Below, piece by piece: positions 53,489-64,000 of a stretch of 64,000 nt of DNA. The stretch spans positions 1 to 64,000 of the forward strand of contig PEQM01000004.1 of NCBI GenBank assembly GCA_002786205.1. Direction: 5' to 3'. Within the stretch, counting starts at the first letter, position 1; every line of letters starts with the position of its first letter. Source of the stretch: Legionella sp. Its GTDB lineage: Bacteria > Pseudomonadota > Gammaproteobacteria > Legionellales > Legionellaceae. Under the pieces are notes generated by a model. The model searched no databases and was not told the DNA's origin. It worked only from the letters and a program-made list of their open reading frames with translations. A program made the translations under genes and the position numbers.

Positions 53489-53770
53489 TTAACGTTCAGA
53501 TCCCGTGCAAGGGGTTTCAATGTACTCCCCATTGATGGTTAAGGCCATATTGACATTGGCACGTTGGTAGCGTGCTAATATATCGTATTGTTGTTTGCTA
53601 AGATAGCCGTAAGTATTACCGCAGTAGACTAATGAGCTGGCGTTAGGCTTTGCTTTGGTATGAACAGGAAGGTCGCAATCCCAGCGAAATTGAGTCAAGT
53701 CACAAGAAGAAAAGGCATTACACATAGGGAACAGCAGTAAAAACGACAAATAGATGCTTTGTTTTTTCAT
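53489..53770 (-). CDS. Small secreted hypothetical protein
   Basis: [36 protein letters not shown]... signal peptide. Confidence 0.7.
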   Translation of the reverse strand: MKKQSIYLSFLLLFPMCNAFSSCDLTQFRWDCDLPVHTKAKPNASSLVYCGNTYGYLSKQQYDILARYQRANVNMALTINGEYIETPCTGSER

Positions 53771-53845
53771 AGAATACTCCCTTTTTTCGCTTTTATTTTT
53801 AGTATAGGCTAGCAGGTAATAAAAACCTGAATAAAGAGCGGATTT

Positions 53846-54583
53846 ATGCAAAAATCTACAGAAACTTATCTAACCGCGCTTAGAGAGAAGAATTATTTGT
53901 TGTTTTTGCAATGGCCCCAACAGAGGAGCGTATTGAATACGGATGCTTTAATTGAATGTTTGTTAAACGAGTGGTTGCAGCAAGGCTATGAAAAGGCGGA
54001 TATGGAGTCATTTGTTTTACTTTATCAATTGATGTCTGTTTATGATGCACATTTTTCCCCCCATTTACATTATGCAATGACCTTAATGTCTTCAGTAGTC
54101 ATTCGTCTTTTAGAGCTGAATGAATTTCAAGACAGGCCTTCCTTAGCGCTACCGCAGTTCACGCAATGGGCTAATGACATTCCTGCCGAAGAAATAACAG
54201 GCCTATTCAATAAATTAGCTCCCTTATTAACGTTACGAGCAAGGACAATGGAGTACATGATTTTCTTAGAAGGGCAAAAAGACAACGTGGTAGATGCTCT
54301 TTATGGTTCTCGTTTAAGCATGGTACAAAGACTGGCCAAGTACACGCAGGAGGAAACGCAGTTAAACAGCGCCATGATGAATGAAGTCGTTTGTTATCTG
54401 ACACAAATAAGAGCATTAGGGCCTTCTATAGCGGAGGAAGTGTATTTAAAACGGATTATGCCGCCTTCCTTGTTGGAGCATACCAAACAATGGGTTACCG
54501 GATTGGCTATAGGTTTTTTCCAGTTGCTGCAATCTCCTGTTGAAGAGGGGGCTGCTATTGAAAATCAATCTAAATCGTTGTGA
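53846..54583 (+). CDS. Hypothetical protein (245 aa)
   Basis: Intact ORF, no recognised family. Confidence 0.75.
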   Translation: MQKSTETYLTALREKNYLLFLQWPQQRSVLNTDALIECLLNEWLQQGYEKADMESFVLLYQLMSVYDAHFSPHLHYAMTLMSSVVIRLLELNEFQDRPSLALPQFTQWANDIPAEEITGLFNKLAPLLTLRARTMEYMIFLEGQKDNVVDALYGSRLSMVQRLAKYTQEETQLNSAMMNEVVCYLTQIRALGPSIAEEVYLKRIMPPSLLEHTKQWVTGLAIGFFQLLQSPVEEGAAIENQSKSL

Positions 54584-55753
54584 TTAGTCAGGCAATTCAT
54601 TTTTTTGAGCACTTAACTGCTGCACAAACTCAGAAGACTTGCTGATATGTTCAGACCAGGTTGGAATTTTTAAGTGCTGAATTCGTGCCAATTGGGCATT
54701 TCTTTGGGCGCAAGAGTCTTGAGTATAATCCATGATCAGTGCCATCCAGGCTTTACCATCCAGAGGATCTAGATAGTCAGGAACCTCTTGAGCAATTTCA
54801 TGAAAAATAGTCAGGTTGCTGGCAATCACGGGAACATTCATACTGAGAGCTTCTATGAGCGGCAAACCATATCCTTCTGCAAAGGTTGGGAAAAGAAGGG
54901 CTCGTGCATGGTATAGGTAGTCTTGTAATAAAGCATCATCAACTTGCATTTCTAGCACATGATTGCGTATTAAGTCACATCGGTCCAGTAATGCCAGGGT
55001 GCTGGAACATTCAGTACTTCGTTTGCCTATAACCAATAATTTAGGTGCTTTAGAGCCGTATGAGGTGACCAGAGCACGCCAGATTTGTAGTAACAACAAA
55101 TGATTTTTACGAGCAACAATAGTACTCAATACGACAAAATAAGGCGAATCGATTGGTTTTGTTGTTGATGGTACTTTGTTTTCCAAACCAGGTGCCAGGT
55201 GTGCAACTAGAGTAGGAGGATAAGGTAGTTGTTTTTTTTGCAGGTAATGCTCAAGGCTTTGTTGAGTGTATTGAGAGACACAAATCAAGCCATGGGCATG
55301 TCTTAAACTCAATTGAATATTTTGTTCAAATTGTTGTGCGTAAGCTGGGTCACTGTATTCAGGATAAATAATAGGAAATAAATCATGCAGCATGATAATT
55401 AAGCGGATATTATTTTCTTTTATTTTTTTAAAATAACTCGCATGCTTCATGCCATTTTGATCTAATTTATACATCCAATAAGCAGATTTGGAACGGTCAG
55501 CATGGATGATACCTTGCAGTAAAAGAAGCATGATTTTTTTATATAACTTAGGATCCCACTGTAACAAAAGGGAAATAATTTGCCGTGAATAACTTTTATT
55601 CAGAATAAAAAAATGATTTCGAATGCGATAAAGAAGTTGAATAGAATCAATAGCACGTAAATAGGCTAAAATAACGCGAGGTATGCCATGGGGCGGTCTA
55701 CGGCGTCTTAATTCATTAATTACAAAAGTACAATCAAGAAGTAAAGACGGCAT
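54584..55753 (-). CDS. Glycosyltransferase family 4/1
   Basis: ALLFPTFAEGYGLPLIEALSMNVPVIASNLTIFHEIA. Confidence 0.92.
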   Translation of the reverse strand: MPSLLLDCTFVINELRRRRPPHGIPRVILAYLRAIDSIQLLYRIRNHFFILNKSYSRQIISLLLQWDPKLYKKIMLLLLQGIIHADRSKSAYWMYKLDQNGMKHASYFKKIKENNIRLIIMLHDLFPIIYPEYSDPAYAQQFEQNIQLSLRHAHGLICVSQYTQQSLEHYLQKKQLPYPPTLVAHLAPGLENKVPSTTKPIDSPYFVVLSTIVARKNHLLLLQIWRALVTSYGSKAPKLLVIGKRSTECSSTLALLDRCDLIRNHVLEMQVDDALLQDYLYHARALLFPTFAEGYGLPLIEALSMNVPVIASNLTIFHEIAQEVPDYLDPLDGKAWMALIMDYTQDSCAQRNAQLARIQHLKIPTWSEHISKSSEFVQQLSAQKNELPD

Positions 55754-55880
55754 TCTAGTCCATTAAAAAAATTAAAAAGAACTTTCTGACTTCCTAAGAG
55801 GTACTAGCCAATACGGGCTTCAATGAGTCTAAAGAGCTCGGGGCTTTTTTCTCGTTGATGAGAGCAGCTTGACCAGAAGC

Positions 55881-55912
55881 GGGGCTTTGTCTGTTTCAAT
55901 TGACAAAACCCC
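55881..55912 (-). terminator. Inverted repeat downstream of rplS
   Basis: Minus-strand RNA GGGGUUUUGUC ... GACAAAGCCCC, 11 pairs with one GU; no clear U-tract. Confidence 0.35.
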
Positions 55913-55919
55913 AAGGAGA

Positions 55920-56285
55920 TTAATCGCCTTTTTTTCCAGTCAGCTTTTCTTTGATACGTGCTGCACGACCAGCTAAATTACGTAAGTAGTAAAGCTTGGC
56001 ACGACGTACATCACCACGACGTTTAACAGTAATACTGTCAACAATCGGACTGTAAGTCTGGAATACACGCTCAACACCAACGTTATGTGATATTTTACGA
56101 ACAGTGAAAGCGGAGTTCAAACCACGATTTCTCTTGGCGATAACAACACCTTCAAAAGCCTGCAAACGCTCGCGAGTACCTTCGATTACTTTAACCTGGA
56201 CAAGTACAGTATCACCTGGGCTAAACTCAGGAATTTCTTTACCCTGCATTTGCTCAGCATTTAATTGATCAATAATGTTAGTCAT
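55920..56285 (-). CDS. rplS: 50S ribosomal protein L19
   Basis: [49 protein letters not shown]. Confidence 0.98.
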   Translation of the reverse strand: MTNIIDQLNAEQMQGKEIPEFSPGDTVLVQVKVIEGTRERLQAFEGVVIAKRNRGLNSAFTVRKISHNVGVERVFQTYSPIVDSITVKRRGDVRRAKLYYLRNLAGRAARIKEKLTGKKGD

Positions 56286-56375
56286 GGACTACTCCTAAAA
56301 TCGGTTATCCTGGGGCGCTGCTTCATTAAATCGGCTAATATAACCTGACCCCTATGGTAGTCAGGCCATTTTGGC

Positions 56376-57152
56376 CTAATTTAGCGAAAAGTCAACAGAT
56401 CCTGTGGAATCGCCTTGTTCACCTTTAAACTCAACAAGCAATTGCTTGTCTGTGTCACTTAACTGTATCTTTTCAAGCAAATCGGGTCTTTTTAACCATG
56501 TTTTGCCTAAAGCCTGTTTTCTCCGCCAGCGTTCTATTTCTTTATGATTTCCGCCCAACAGAACGGAAGGCACATTTAAATCATTGACTACTGCTGGACG
56601 AGTATAATGAGGATAATCAAGCAAGCCATTCATAAACGAATCTTGTTCTGCTGAACCTAAATGTCCCAAGCTGCCTGGTATTAAGCGGACAATGGCATCA
56701 ATAAAAACCATTGCGGCCAATTCACCGCCACTTAATACAAAATCCCCTAGTGACCATTCTTCATCAACATGATGTTGAATAATCCTTTCGTCAATTCCTT
56801 CATAACGTCCTGCAATAAAAAGCAAAGACTGTTTTTTTGCTACGATGTTATTTAAATCTTGCTGTTTAATTAATTTGCCCTGAGGGCTTAAATAAACAGT
56901 CTTGCATTGGCCTGGCATTTGATGACGGGCATGACAAATAGCCGCATTGAGTGGTTCATACATCATGACCATTCCCGGCCCACCGCCATAAGGCTTGTCA
57001 TCAACTTGTCTATAAGGTCCCTGAGCCCATTGTCTGGGATTCCATAAATCAAGCTGAACCAGTTTTTGTTCTATGGCTCTACCAACCACGCCGTGGTTTA
57101 GCCCGTCTAGTATATCAGGCAATAAACTTATAACCCCAAGATGCAGTGTCAC
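56376..57152 (-). CDS. trmD: tRNA (guanine-N1)-methyltransferase
   Basis: DDKPYGGGPGMVMMYEPL; AGRYEGIDERIIQHHVDEEWSLGDFVLSGGELAA. Confidence 0.98.
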   Translation of the reverse strand: MTLHLGVISLLPDILDGLNHGVVGRAIEQKLVQLDLWNPRQWAQGPYRQVDDKPYGGGPGMVMMYEPLNAAICHARHQMPGQCKTVYLSPQGKLIKQQDLNNIVAKKQSLLFIAGRYEGIDERIIQHHVDEEWSLGDFVLSGGELAAMVFIDAIVRLIPGSLGHLGSAEQDSFMNGLLDYPHYTRPAVVNDLNVPSVLLGGNHKEIERWRRKQALGKTWLKRPDLLEKIQLSDTDKQLLVEFKGEQGDSTGSVDFSLN

Positions 57153-57665
57153 TTAAAAATCCATATCCCAATCTACTACGATAGTACGGGATTGTTCATT
57201 AACACTTAAAACATATTGGTCTAATAAATAGGGGATGAGATGTTTTTTCTCGCCCTTTACTACCAAGACGTCATTAGAGCCTGTGGGCATGATTTCAACT
57301 ACCTGACCATAGAGCTGGCCTTGTTGGTTGACTACGTTCATACCCATCAATTGGTGCCAATAATATTCACCATCAGCAAGAGGCGCCAATTGACTGCTGG
57401 CAATAGCTATTTCCGCAAGCGTCAGGCGAGCAACTGCTTCGCGCCCAGGAAAGCCTTCAATCTGAGCGATAATCGTTTTGCTGTGTAATTGAGTAGATAA
57501 TAATTTTATAGGTTGCCAGCGGTGCTCTAAAAAAACATGCCAGTCTTTATAATTTAAAATATTCTCTCTAGGCTCAGTATAGGAGTTAACCGATACGAAG
57601 CCTTTTACACCATGAGGCCGCCCAAAGCAACCAACGATTATCCAGTCTTGTTGTTCTTTATTCAA
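57153..57665 (-). CDS. rimM: Ribosome maturation factor RimM
   Basis: VGCFGRPHGVKGFVSVNSYTEP; YWHQLMGMNVV. Confidence 0.96.
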   Translation of the reverse strand: MNKEQQDWIIVGCFGRPHGVKGFVSVNSYTEPRENILNYKDWHVFLEHRWQPIKLLSTQLHSKTIIAQIEGFPGREAVARLTLAEIAIASSQLAPLADGEYYWHQLMGMNVVNQQGQLYGQVVEIMPTGSNDVLVVKGEKKHLIPYLLDQYVLSVNEQSRTIVVDWDMDF

Positions 57666-57666
57666 A

Positions 57667-57927
57667 TTACGCAGCTGGCTTTAAGTTTTTTAAAAATTCT
57701 TTAATCAAAGAACGAACACGATCAGAGGCTTGAGCACCCATATTTTGCCAGTGAGTTAATCTGTCTTCCTCAATATGCAAACGAACTTCTTGACCGCGGG
57801 CAACAGGATTAAAATAGCCAATACGCTCAATAGAGTTACCATCGCGGCGTTTACGGCTGTCTGTTACTACAATGTGATAAAATGGACGCTTTTTAGCGCC
57901 ACCTCTTGATAAACGAATAACGACCAT
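57667..57927 (-). CDS. rpsP: 30S ribosomal protein S16
   Basis: [41 protein letters not shown]. Confidence 0.98.
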   Translation of the reverse strand: MVVIRLSRGGAKKRPFYHIVVTDSRKRRDGNSIERIGYFNPVARGQEVRLHIEEDRLTHWQNMGAQASDRVRSLIKEFLKNLKPAA

Positions 57928-58139
57928 TATTTTCCTCTACTTTAAGAGTGGTTACATAAAAATGCCGTGTATTGTACGAAAATTAATTCAGCATGGGAAG
58001 TAATTCTTGCGAATTATTTTCGTAAATCGACGAAAAAGAATATTTCGACCGGCATCCCTGTACTAAAAAAAGACAGGTCTGCCAGTTAATCCATAGGCAT
58101 ATCGTATTGGTTAAACCAAAATAAGCCCTATTTATCTGA

Positions 58140-59519
58140 CTAAGGTTTAAATTGGTCAGGTAATAGCCCTTTCATTCCTGGCATACCACCTATGCCACGC
58201 ATCATTTTTTGTAATCCACCAGGTTTTGTGAATTTTTTCATCATTTTTTGCATTTGTTCAAATTGTTTTAATAGCTTGTTGACGTCTTGAATCTGTGTAC
58301 CAGAACCTTGAGCAATTCGTTTTTTTCGTGACCCGACAATAATTTTAGGCACTCTTCGCTCTTTAGGAGTCATCGAGTTAATGATGGCTATGGTTTGTTG
58401 CATGGTTTTTTCATTGACTTGTTGCATGGCTTGTTGGGGAAGTTGGCTCATGCCAGGGAGTTTGTTCATCAAGCCTGAAATACCGCCCATATTATTCATT
58501 TGTAGCAGCTGTTGTTTAAAGTCTTCTAAATCAAAGCTTTTGCCTTTTTTTAACTTCTTGGCCAGTTTTTCACTGGTTTGTTTGTCTGTTTTTCGTTCTA
58601 CTTCTTCTATCAGGCTGAGAATATCCCCCATCCCTAAAATACGAGACGCAATACGTTCAGGATGGAAGGGCTCTAAGGCGTCTACTTTTTCTCCGCTGCC
58701 AATGAATTTGATGGGTTGACCGGTAATTTGTCGTACAGACAAGGCAGCGCCGCCGCGAGCATCGCCATCAGTTTTAGTAAGGATAACACCGGTTAATGGC
58801 AGAGCATCGTGAAAGGCTTTGGCTGTATTGGCCGCGTCCTGTCCCGTCATGCTGTCTACGACAAATAAGGTTTCAACCGGCTCCAGTTTTCGATGTAAGG
58901 TCTTGATTTCTTCCATCATTTCCTGGTCTATGTGCAAGCGGCCAGCCGTGTCTACGATAAGTACATCCATGAATTGTTTGCGTGCTTGCTCAACAGCCCG
59001 TTGTGCTATTAATGCGGGTTGTTCTGTGGCATCGGCCGGTACGAAAGGAACATCAAGCTGTTCAGCCAATATTTTTAATTGTTGAATAGCCGCAGGTCTA
59101 TAGACATCGACACTGGCAACCATTACTTTTTTCTTTTCTGATTCTTTTAGGTAGCGTGCGAGCTTGGCTGTACTGGTTGTTTTTCCCGAGCCTTGCAAGC
59201 CAGCCATTAAAATAACGGCAGGAGGCTGCGTTTTAAAATTAATTTCTGCACGCTCACCACCCATTACCTCGATCAGCTCATCATGAACGATTTTAATAAA
59301 CGCCTGGTCGGGGTCTAATTGAGTAAGTACCTCTTGACCCAAGGCCTTTTGTTTTACTTGTTCAATAAAGTTTTTGATTACAGGCAATGCGACATCGGCT
59401 TCGATTAAAGACAAGCGCACTTCACGTAGAGCCTGTTGGATATTCTCTTCGCTTAGACGGCTTTGGCCACGCAAGTGTTTAAAGGTACGAGTGAGTCGTT
59501 CGGTTAAATTTTCAAACAT
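58140..59519 (-). CDS. ffh: Signal recognition particle protein Ffh
   Basis: MFENLTERLTRTFKHLRGQSRLSEENIQ; GLQGSGKTTSTAKLA; C-terminal M domain. Confidence 0.98.
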   Translation of the reverse strand: MFENLTERLTRTFKHLRGQSRLSEENIQQALREVRLSLIEADVALPVIKNFIEQVKQKALGQEVLTQLDPDQAFIKIVHDELIEVMGGERAEINFKTQPPAVILMAGLQGSGKTTSTAKLARYLKESEKKKVMVASVDVYRPAAIQQLKILAEQLDVPFVPADATEQPALIAQRAVEQARKQFMDVLIVDTAGRLHIDQEMMEEIKTLHRKLEPVETLFVVDSMTGQDAANTAKAFHDALPLTGVILTKTDGDARGGAALSVRQITGQPIKFIGSGEKVDALEPFHPERIASRILGMGDILSLIEEVERKTDKQTSEKLAKKLKKGKSFDLEDFKQQLLQMNNMGGISGLMNKLPGMSQLPQQAMQQVNEKTMQQTIAIINSMTPKERRVPKIIVGSRKKRIAQGSGTQIQDVNKLLKQFEQMQKMMKKFTKPGGLQKMMRGIGGMPGMKGLLPDQFKP

Positions 59520-59868
59520 AAAAAATACCTAAAAAAGTAAAATAGGGTGTGCTTTATTAAGGGAGTTGCTTGATAAACCAAGTACCAGCTGTTTACGGCT
59601 TAACTCTATAGTACACTATACCACAGAGCATCAGGGCAAGGCTATAACTCACTTTAAGCTCAAAAAAAGTACAAATTTGTTTTTTTTCTTTTAAAAAGCT
59701 GCTATGATGCACATCCGCTAGGCTTATAGCGTCATTTTACCTTGTAATTTAATGGTAATGAGAGAGGATGGCAATAAGACTGATGGTTTTTATTCAGTTA
59801 TTAAGATCCCCTTAATATTTGCAAGGTATAATCCATTTCGTTTAAATACTGTACTATGAAGGAATGTA

Positions 59869-61269
59869 ATGAGCACTAAAAAGCACTCACTCACGATTTT
59901 TAGTTTGACCATGATCACCGTTGGTTCAGTTGACAGTATTCGGAATTTGCCTGCCACTGCTTTATTTGGCAGTCAGCTTATTTTTTATTTTATTTTAGGC
60001 GCCTTATTTTTTCTCATCCCTACCGCATTAGTTTCTGCTGAATTGGCTTCAGGCTGGGCTAAACAAGGTGGTATCTACATTTGGGTCAAAGAAGCTTTCG
60101 GAAAAAAAATGGGCTTTTTGGCTATTTGGCTGCAATGGATAGAAAATGTCATCTGGTATCCTACGATTTTATCTTTTGTGGCTGGAACGATAGGTTATCT
60201 CATTAATCCTGCTTTAACCGCTAATCCCTATTTTTTATGGGCAGTGATAGTCAGCTGCTTTTGGGGCGCTACTTTTATTAATCTAAAAGGTATGAGTTCT
60301 TCTGCCGCTTTTAGCAATGTATGTTCTATAGCCGGTTTGTTAATTCCTATGTCTTTGATTATTGGCTTAGGGTTTGTGTGGATGTTGCAAGGAAATCCCC
60401 TGCACATTCAATTTGATTTTGCCAGCATTGTGCCTCATTGGGAAGACAAGTCGGTATGGGTATCTCTCACTGCCATTATGATGTCTTTTTGTGGTATAGA
60501 GATTGCTACCGTTCACGCCAATGATGTGAAAAATCCACAACATGCTTTTCCACGGGCACTTATTTATTCTGTAGGCATTATTTTGGTCACTTTAATTTTA
60601 GGCTCTTTGGCCATCGCGGTAGTGTTGCCAGGGAATGACATCAATTTGGTTGCTGGTATTATGCAGGCTTTTGAGGCATTTTTTCTTAATTATCAGATGC
60701 AGTGGCTGATGCCCTTAGTGGCTGTCATGCTTGTTTTAGGCGGGCTAGGTGGTGTGAGTAACTGGATCATTGCACCGACTAAAGGATTGCTGATTGCTGC
60801 TGAAGACGGCAACTTGCCACTGGCCTTTCAACAAACCAACAAACATGGCGCGCCTGTTGTCATGCTGTATACACAGGCTATTATTGTGACTTTATTGTCT
60901 GCATTGTTTTTATTTATGCCTAGCGTGAACGGTTCGTATTGGCTGCTCACTGCATTAGCTGCTCAATTGTATATGCTGATGTATTTTATTATGTTCATTG
61001 CTGCTGTGAAATTGCGTTTTAGCGAGCCACATCATCCTCGTCCCTTTAAAATCCCTGGTGGCTTAGCGGGAATGCTGCTGGTAGCCGTAGTGGGCATGGT
61101 TGGTGTTGTTGCAACATTTGCGGTAAGCTTCATGCCGCCACAAGGAATTGATGTCGGTAGCTTCTTTCGCTATGAAATGACTTTAGCAATGGGGTTGATT
61201 GTGATGTGCGCTCCGCCTTTTTTCTTTACCAGGCTGCAACCAAAAACCGCATTACCAGAATTCACCTAA
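59869..61269 (+). CDS. APC family amino acid permease (GadC-like)
   Basis: 12-TM-like; SAELASGWAKQGGIYIWVKEAFGKKMGFLAIWLQWIENVIWYP. Confidence 0.92.
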   Translation: MSTKKHSLTIFSLTMITVGSVDSIRNLPATALFGSQLIFYFILGALFFLIPTALVSAELASGWAKQGGIYIWVKEAFGKKMGFLAIWLQWIENVIWYPTILSFVAGTIGYLINPALTANPYFLWAVIVSCFWGATFINLKGMSSSAAFSNVCSIAGLLIPMSLIIGLGFVWMLQGNPLHIQFDFASIVPHWEDKSVWVSLTAIMMSFCGIEIATVHANDVKNPQHAFPRALIYSVGIILVTLILGSLAIAVVLPGNDINLVAGIMQAFEAFFLNYQMQWLMPLVAVMLVLGGLGGVSNWIIAPTKGLLIAAEDGNLPLAFQQTNKHGAPVVMLYTQAIIVTLLSALFLFMPSVNGSYWLLTALAAQLYMLMYFIMFIAAVKLRFSEPHHPRPFKIPGGLAGMLLVAVVGMVGVVATFAVSFMPPQGIDVGSFFRYEMTLAMGLIVMCAPPFFFTRLQPKTALPEFT

Positions 61270-61311
61270 ACAGCAGATGGCTATCTTTTGCTGCTAAACA
61301 GTGAGCCGCTT

Positions 61312-61851
61312 ATGTATGAATCCAGTTATGTTAAAAAGCTGGCAGCTGATCTGATGACTCGGTTGCCGGAGCTTGAATGGAAAATAGCTGCGTTAAATCG
61401 TGCCTTACTAAGCCAATCTATACCCAAATCATTATTTCGAGGCAGGGAGTTGTCGCCGGCCTCTTGTATTGCAGAGCTTAAATCCGATTTGCATGTTCTG
61501 GCCCAGCAGAACGGTTCACGAAGTGCATTTTATCTGGCAGCTCAAATACAGCGCAAAGTAGATGTTTTAGTGGGGGCGTATAAAATACATCAGCAGACAG
61601 CGCAGAATCCGACGGCTCAGTCTTTTAGCATGACGAGATTGAATACCCGGGCGCAATGGCTTTGTTCATTAGAAGAAGACATCAGCGTATTAACCCAGCA
61701 ACAGCAAGCATTAAAAAGTACCTTAGAGCGCAAAAAAGGCAAAGAAGATACCCCGGACCTGCTCTTGACTATACAAGCGGAATTGGGAGCCGTTGAGAGA
61801 AAATTGACATTAGCACAAGAGGCCTTAAAAAAAGCAATCGCTGTTGATTGA
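61312..61851 (+). CDS. Possible PriC-like primosomal replication protein
   Basis: SLFRGRELSPASCIAELKSDLHVLAQQ...FYLAAQIQRKVDVLV; start MYESSYVKKL; assignment tentative. Confidence 0.5.
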   Translation: MYESSYVKKLAADLMTRLPELEWKIAALNRALLSQSIPKSLFRGRELSPASCIAELKSDLHVLAQQNGSRSAFYLAAQIQRKVDVLVGAYKIHQQTAQNPTAQSFSMTRLNTRAQWLCSLEEDISVLTQQQQALKSTLERKKGKEDTPDLLLTIQAELGAVERKLTLAQEALKKAIAVD

Positions 61852-61958
61852 GATGGAAGCTCCTTTATTTAAGGGAGCGCTTGCCAAGTCTTTAGCTGGG
61901 GCGTCTTTATTGAGCACTCTTTTCAGCAGTGTAATACGCCAGTAATTCTATTATCTCA

Positions 61959-62411
61959 CTATTCATGCTGCTGCGTTGCTCTCATCACGCTGTTGATGTG
62001 AGCTATTTTTTTTATCCCGTGACAGGGGTATTGTTTGCTTACTCCTAGTAGAGCAACTTGGGAAACAGTCATTTTATTTTTATCGCTTTGCTGACTGGAA
62101 AGATTTTTATAAGTGCGCTGAATGATGTCATTCATAATGACAGGAGTGAGTTGATTGCCTTGTTTTAAACAGAATAAAGGGTTTCCTTGTTGAGTGGCAA
62201 TGTCATTGGTGTGAATTAATGTTTCTGCAATGCTTTCGCTGGTAATATTTAATACATGACGCGCTGATCGCGCCCAGGCTTGCGCTTGTGCATCGGCTTT
62301 CATCTCCATGGACGGAATATTATTCGCAATCTTCATGTAATTATCGATGGTGTCAGCAATACTTGAGTAAGCACAAGTCCAAAGTATCAACGTAAAAAAT
62401 AAGCGCATCAT
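61959..62411 (-). CDS. Exported hypothetical protein
   Basis: MMRLFFTLILWTCAYSSIADTIDNYMKIANNIPSMEMKADAQAQAWARSARHVL. Confidence 0.7.
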   Translation of the reverse strand: MMRLFFTLILWTCAYSSIADTIDNYMKIANNIPSMEMKADAQAQAWARSARHVLNITSESIAETLIHTNDIATQQGNPLFCLKQGNQLTPVIMNDIIQRTYKNLSSQQSDKNKMTVSQVALLGVSKQYPCHGIKKIAHINSVMRATQQHE

Positions 62412-62471
62412 AACTCCTTCAATCATCCGATATGAAAATTACAGATTTTAATTGTAGCAATCAAGTCATTT

Positions 62472-62684
62472 TTAATGGGGTACTAAACCATGTGGGTGAA
62501 TCAAGCCAAATTTAAAGGCAATGAAAAGAAAAATAAATAAAGACAAAGAGATAGCGATACGTAAGGTTAATGCTTTTACTGTTCTTTTATTTTTTTCTTG
62601 ATCTTTGACCAGAAAAAAAAGACCGCTGGCAAGAGAGGCTGCGATAAGAATCATGATAAAGATAATGAATAATTTGGCGAACAT
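62472..62684 (-). CDS. Small twin-TM protein (DUF2909-like)
   Basis: 70 aa, two hydrophobic helices; adjacent to SURF1. Confidence 0.7.
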   Translation of the reverse strand: MFAKLFIIFIMILIAASLASGLFFLVKDQEKNKRTVKALTLRIAISLSLFIFLFIAFKFGLIHPHGLVPH

Positions 62685-62736
62685 TTGTTATACTCCACTG
62701 CCGTAGTATCTAAGATCAGAATTTGAGTAAAAGTGA

Positions 62737-63468
62737 ATGCCTAGTGTAACCTGTTTTCGTTTTCGTTTCACCCCAAGTTGGTTGATGATTTGTATAGCAA
62801 CATTGAGCTTTACGTTATTGGCTTCTCTCGGGTTTTGGCAACTACACAGAGCAAATGAAAAAAAGAACATGCTCCTTGCGGAGCATTTACAGCGCAAGCA
62901 AAAACCGCTGCTTTGGGATAGCAATAAAACGCTGCCTCAGCAATATCAGTTGCTGCAAGTCGAGGGTGTTTATTTGCCCTATATTTTTTTGTTGGATAAT
63001 CAGTATCATCGTCATCAATGGGGTTTTGATGTGCTTTCTCCTATGCTGTTGGCAGGAGGGCAGGTGGTGTTAATTGATCGGGGATGGGTTTTGGGAGACA
63101 GCACAAGACAGTCGTTTCCTAAAATAATCACGCCAATGGAACGGTTACCAATTCAAGGCCAGGTTTACTATCCTAGCTCTAAACAGTGGGTTTTAGGCCC
63201 TGCTGTCGAGAAAAAAAATGACAAATTGAGTATTTTAGAGAAAATTGATACTCAAATAGCGGAACAAATTTTGCAAAAAAAAGTCTATCCGTTTATTATT
63301 CGCCTTGACCGAAAAGAAAACTACGGTTTTTTGCGTGATTGGGCCATTGTCTCGATGGCACCAGAGCGTCATCTTGCCTATGCTTGGCAGTGGTTTTCTA
63401 TGGCATTGGCTGTTTTTATCTTGTTTATAGTACTCAATGTGAAGCGTAATGAAAAAACGAACAACTAA
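62737..63468 (+). CDS. SURF1 family protein (cytochrome oxidase biogenesis)
   Basis: SLGFWQLHRANEKKNM; LDNQYHRHQWGFDVLSPMLLAGGQVVLIDRGWVLG. Confidence 0.93.
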   Translation: MPSVTCFRFRFTPSWLMICIATLSFTLLASLGFWQLHRANEKKNMLLAEHLQRKQKPLLWDSNKTLPQQYQLLQVEGVYLPYIFLLDNQYHRHQWGFDVLSPMLLAGGQVVLIDRGWVLGDSTRQSFPKIITPMERLPIQGQVYYPSSKQWVLGPAVEKKNDKLSILEKIDTQIAEQILQKKVYPFIIRLDRKENYGFLRDWAIVSMAPERHLAYAWQWFSMALAVFILFIVLNVKRNEKTNN

Positions 63469-63979
63469 TTATTTTATTGTAGGGTTATTGGTATTTATCT
63501 TTATTGCCCCTGGTTTATCGGCTTATGTGTTTTATAACCATCTGTCTTGGCTAAGTGGGCCAAAAACCAATAAAGGCTTGTTATTACAACCTGCTGTTGC
63601 GCTGGATTCAGTAAAGGGTAACAAGTGGCGTATTTTATTCTGGGAACCCAAAACCTGTTCATCGACTTGTCTTGAGCAACTAGATGTTTTGGCTCGTGTT
63701 CGATTGGCACTGGGGCGAAAATTATATCAGGTAGAGCAATTGTTGTTAGTGCCTGAAAATGCAGTAAGTACGCTACCGTATACAAAAGAATTAGAAGCCA
63801 AGGATTTTAAAATAAACAGTGTCTCCACCGAAGACGCCAGTCGACTAGGCAGTCAGCCTGCTGTTTTTTTGATGAATCCGGAGCATTATTTAATATTAAA
63901 ATATCAGCCTGGGGTGAATCCTGAAGATGTGTACAAGGATTTAAAAACAGTGCTTAACGCAGAAACAAAACAGGGTTAA
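63449..63979 (+). CDS. Hypothetical membrane-anchored protein, probably cytochrome oxidase assembly-associated
   Basis: Single N-terminal TM then WEPKTCSSTCLEQLDVLARVRLALGRKLYQV; overlaps SURF1 gene end. Confidence 0.7.
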   Translation: MKKRTTNYFIVGLLVFIFIAPGLSAYVFYNHLSWLSGPKTNKGLLLQPAVALDSVKGNKWRILFWEPKTCSSTCLEQLDVLARVRLALGRKLYQVEQLLLVPENAVSTLPYTKELEAKDFKINSVSTEDASRLGSQPAVFLMNPEHYLILKYQPGVNPEDVYKDLKTVLNAETKQG

Positions 63980-64000
63980 TTGAATGTCGTATAAATCGAT

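Noticed and set aside
58017-58036. TTTTCGT-aaatcg-ACGAAAA inverted repeat between rpsP and ffh
   Set aside because: AT-rich, no clean T-tract; too weak to call a terminator or regulatory site.
58381-59085. Plus-strand ORFs of 112 aa and 88 aa opposite ffh
   Set aside because: Antisense shadow ORFs, Met/Ser-rich composition typical of reverse-strand reading.

Overview
The window looks like a chromosomal segment from a Legionella-type gammaproteobacterium. The inference rests on an enhA-enhB-enhC-like operon, a letA/gacA-type regulator next to uvrC, phhA, and gene order as remembered; no database search was run. Most of it is housekeeping: ychF-pth-rplY, rplU-rpmA-obgE, letA-uvrC, rsgA, cca-orn-queH, ssb, dapF, ratA-rnfH, bamE/fur, uvrA, lemA-M48 protease, an ABC-2 exporter, ffh, rpsP-rimM-trmD-rplS and SURF1. 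No CRISPR array, transposase, rRNA or convincing tRNA was seen. Points most worth a second look: (1) a compact ACP / double-hotdog dehydratase / ketosynthase / Cys-less ketosynthase / LpxL-type acyltransferase operon (30223-34933), resembling the rhizobial acpXL-fabZXL-fabF2XL-fabF1XL-lpxXL very-long-chain lipid A cluster; (2) the second ketosynthase has Ala where the catalytic Cys should be, suggesting a chain-length-factor-like partner; (3) a FabL-type enoyl reductase just upstream; (4) a 1350-aa protein with about 14 degenerate 33-aa (99-bp) repeats, a possible effector; (5) a 39-aa LptM-like lipoprotein gene missed by the ORF track next to dapF; (6) a CinA-like protein with a collapsed PncC domain; (7) several strong inverted repeats. 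Start codons were adjusted by hand where a Shine-Dalgarno or family N-terminus argued for it. All family assignments are by eye.
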